Assembly: GCF_004118155.1 (NCBI RefSeq)
Contig: NZ_SAIQ01000004.1
Location: 279,641 to 343,640, forward strand
Source: Edaphocola flava
Lineage (GTDB): Bacteria > Bacteroidota > Bacteroidia > Chitinophagales > Chitinophagaceae
Direction: 5' to 3'
Length of the DNA: 64,000 nt
Below are positions 63,905 through 64,000 of the stretch, piece by piece. Position 1 is the stretch's first letter. Every line of letters starts with the position of its first letter. The notes under the pieces were generated by a model. That model saw only the letters and a program-made list of their open reading frames with translations. It did no database searches and was not told where the DNA came from. The translations under genes and the position numbers were made by a program.

Positions 63905-63928
63905 AAAAGCAGACTTCGGCTTGCTTTT
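63905..63928 (+). terminator. UUCG hairpin closing cassette 4
   Basis: AAAAGCAGAC-TTCG-GCTTGCTTTT is a stem with one A-C mismatch and one G-T pair. The array may continue beyond the window; no core remnant is visible in the last 70 bases. Confidence 0.7.
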
Positions 63929-64000
63929 AGTATTTTTAGAGGATACTCTTATCCTTTAAGAAGGAAGAGAAATAAATTGATAACTATATTCAATGAAAAG

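Overview
The window is from a Bacteroidota genome, most likely the Chitinophagaceae or a near relative. The evidence is type IX secretion sorting tails (genes at 20126 and 41408), an LptD-like protein of Bacteroidota type, SpvB/DUF6443-type Rhs proteins, TAnnTTTG -7 promoter boxes, weak Shine-Dalgarno sequences and many lipobox lipoproteins. The genus cannot be fixed from sequence alone.

Region 1 (1 to about 14.1 kb) is AT-rich accessory DNA. Most genes are small and of unknown function: lipoproteins, a P-loop protein, TPR proteins, a two-gene overlapping operon (8681 to 6703, minus strand), an IS1595-type transposase followed 25 bp later by an AbiTii phage-resistance gene, and a lipoprotein gene cut by one in-frame stop. 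It also holds several perfect inverted repeats, and a strongly nested inverted-repeat structure plus terminator at 4253-4413 that looks like an unannotated structured RNA. It reads as a defence or genomic island.

Region 2 (about 14.1 to 46 kb) is GC-richer ordinary chromosome. It starts with a conserved hypothetical gene preceded by 17 tandem 21-bp repeats. Then come a run of small stress or enzyme-like genes (YdeI, DUF1801, DUF6157, SRPBCC, VOC, DUF1003, bestrophin) and a trio of secreted surface proteins (T9SS tail, S74 tail-fibre type, collagen-like). Next are a BatA-type membrane protein, an APC permease, a LuxE-type acyl-protein synthetase, LptD, a cell-wall amidase, a cytochrome c, and a redox group beside an HxlR regulator. 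A GH3 protein, a thioesterase, YebC, an arginase-fold pseudoenzyme, a pectate-lyase-like T9SS protein and a large gluzincin-like/beta-barrel protein complete the region. Several intergenic gaps carry copies of a dispersed non-coding repeat family.

Region 3 (about 46 to 64 kb) is a polymorphic-toxin locus. Two envelope proteins and a 1144-residue SpvB/YD-repeat protein lead into a 1499-residue Rhs protein. Its C-terminal tip carries a His...Cys arrangement like permuted papain-fold (PPPDE/LRAT/YiiX-like) enzymes, and a lipoprotein immunity candidate follows. Downstream lies an array of promoterless orphan cassettes: [Rhs core remnant]-[new toxin tip]-[new immunity gene]-[UUCG-loop hairpin]. 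It includes two hydrophobic-toxin/membrane-immunity pairs, one cassette lacking the core, and one decayed by frameshifts. The tips are AT-rich and the Rhs body is not, so the array looks like a store of foreign warheads that can be moved onto the single expressed Rhs gene by recombination. The array runs to the window edge.
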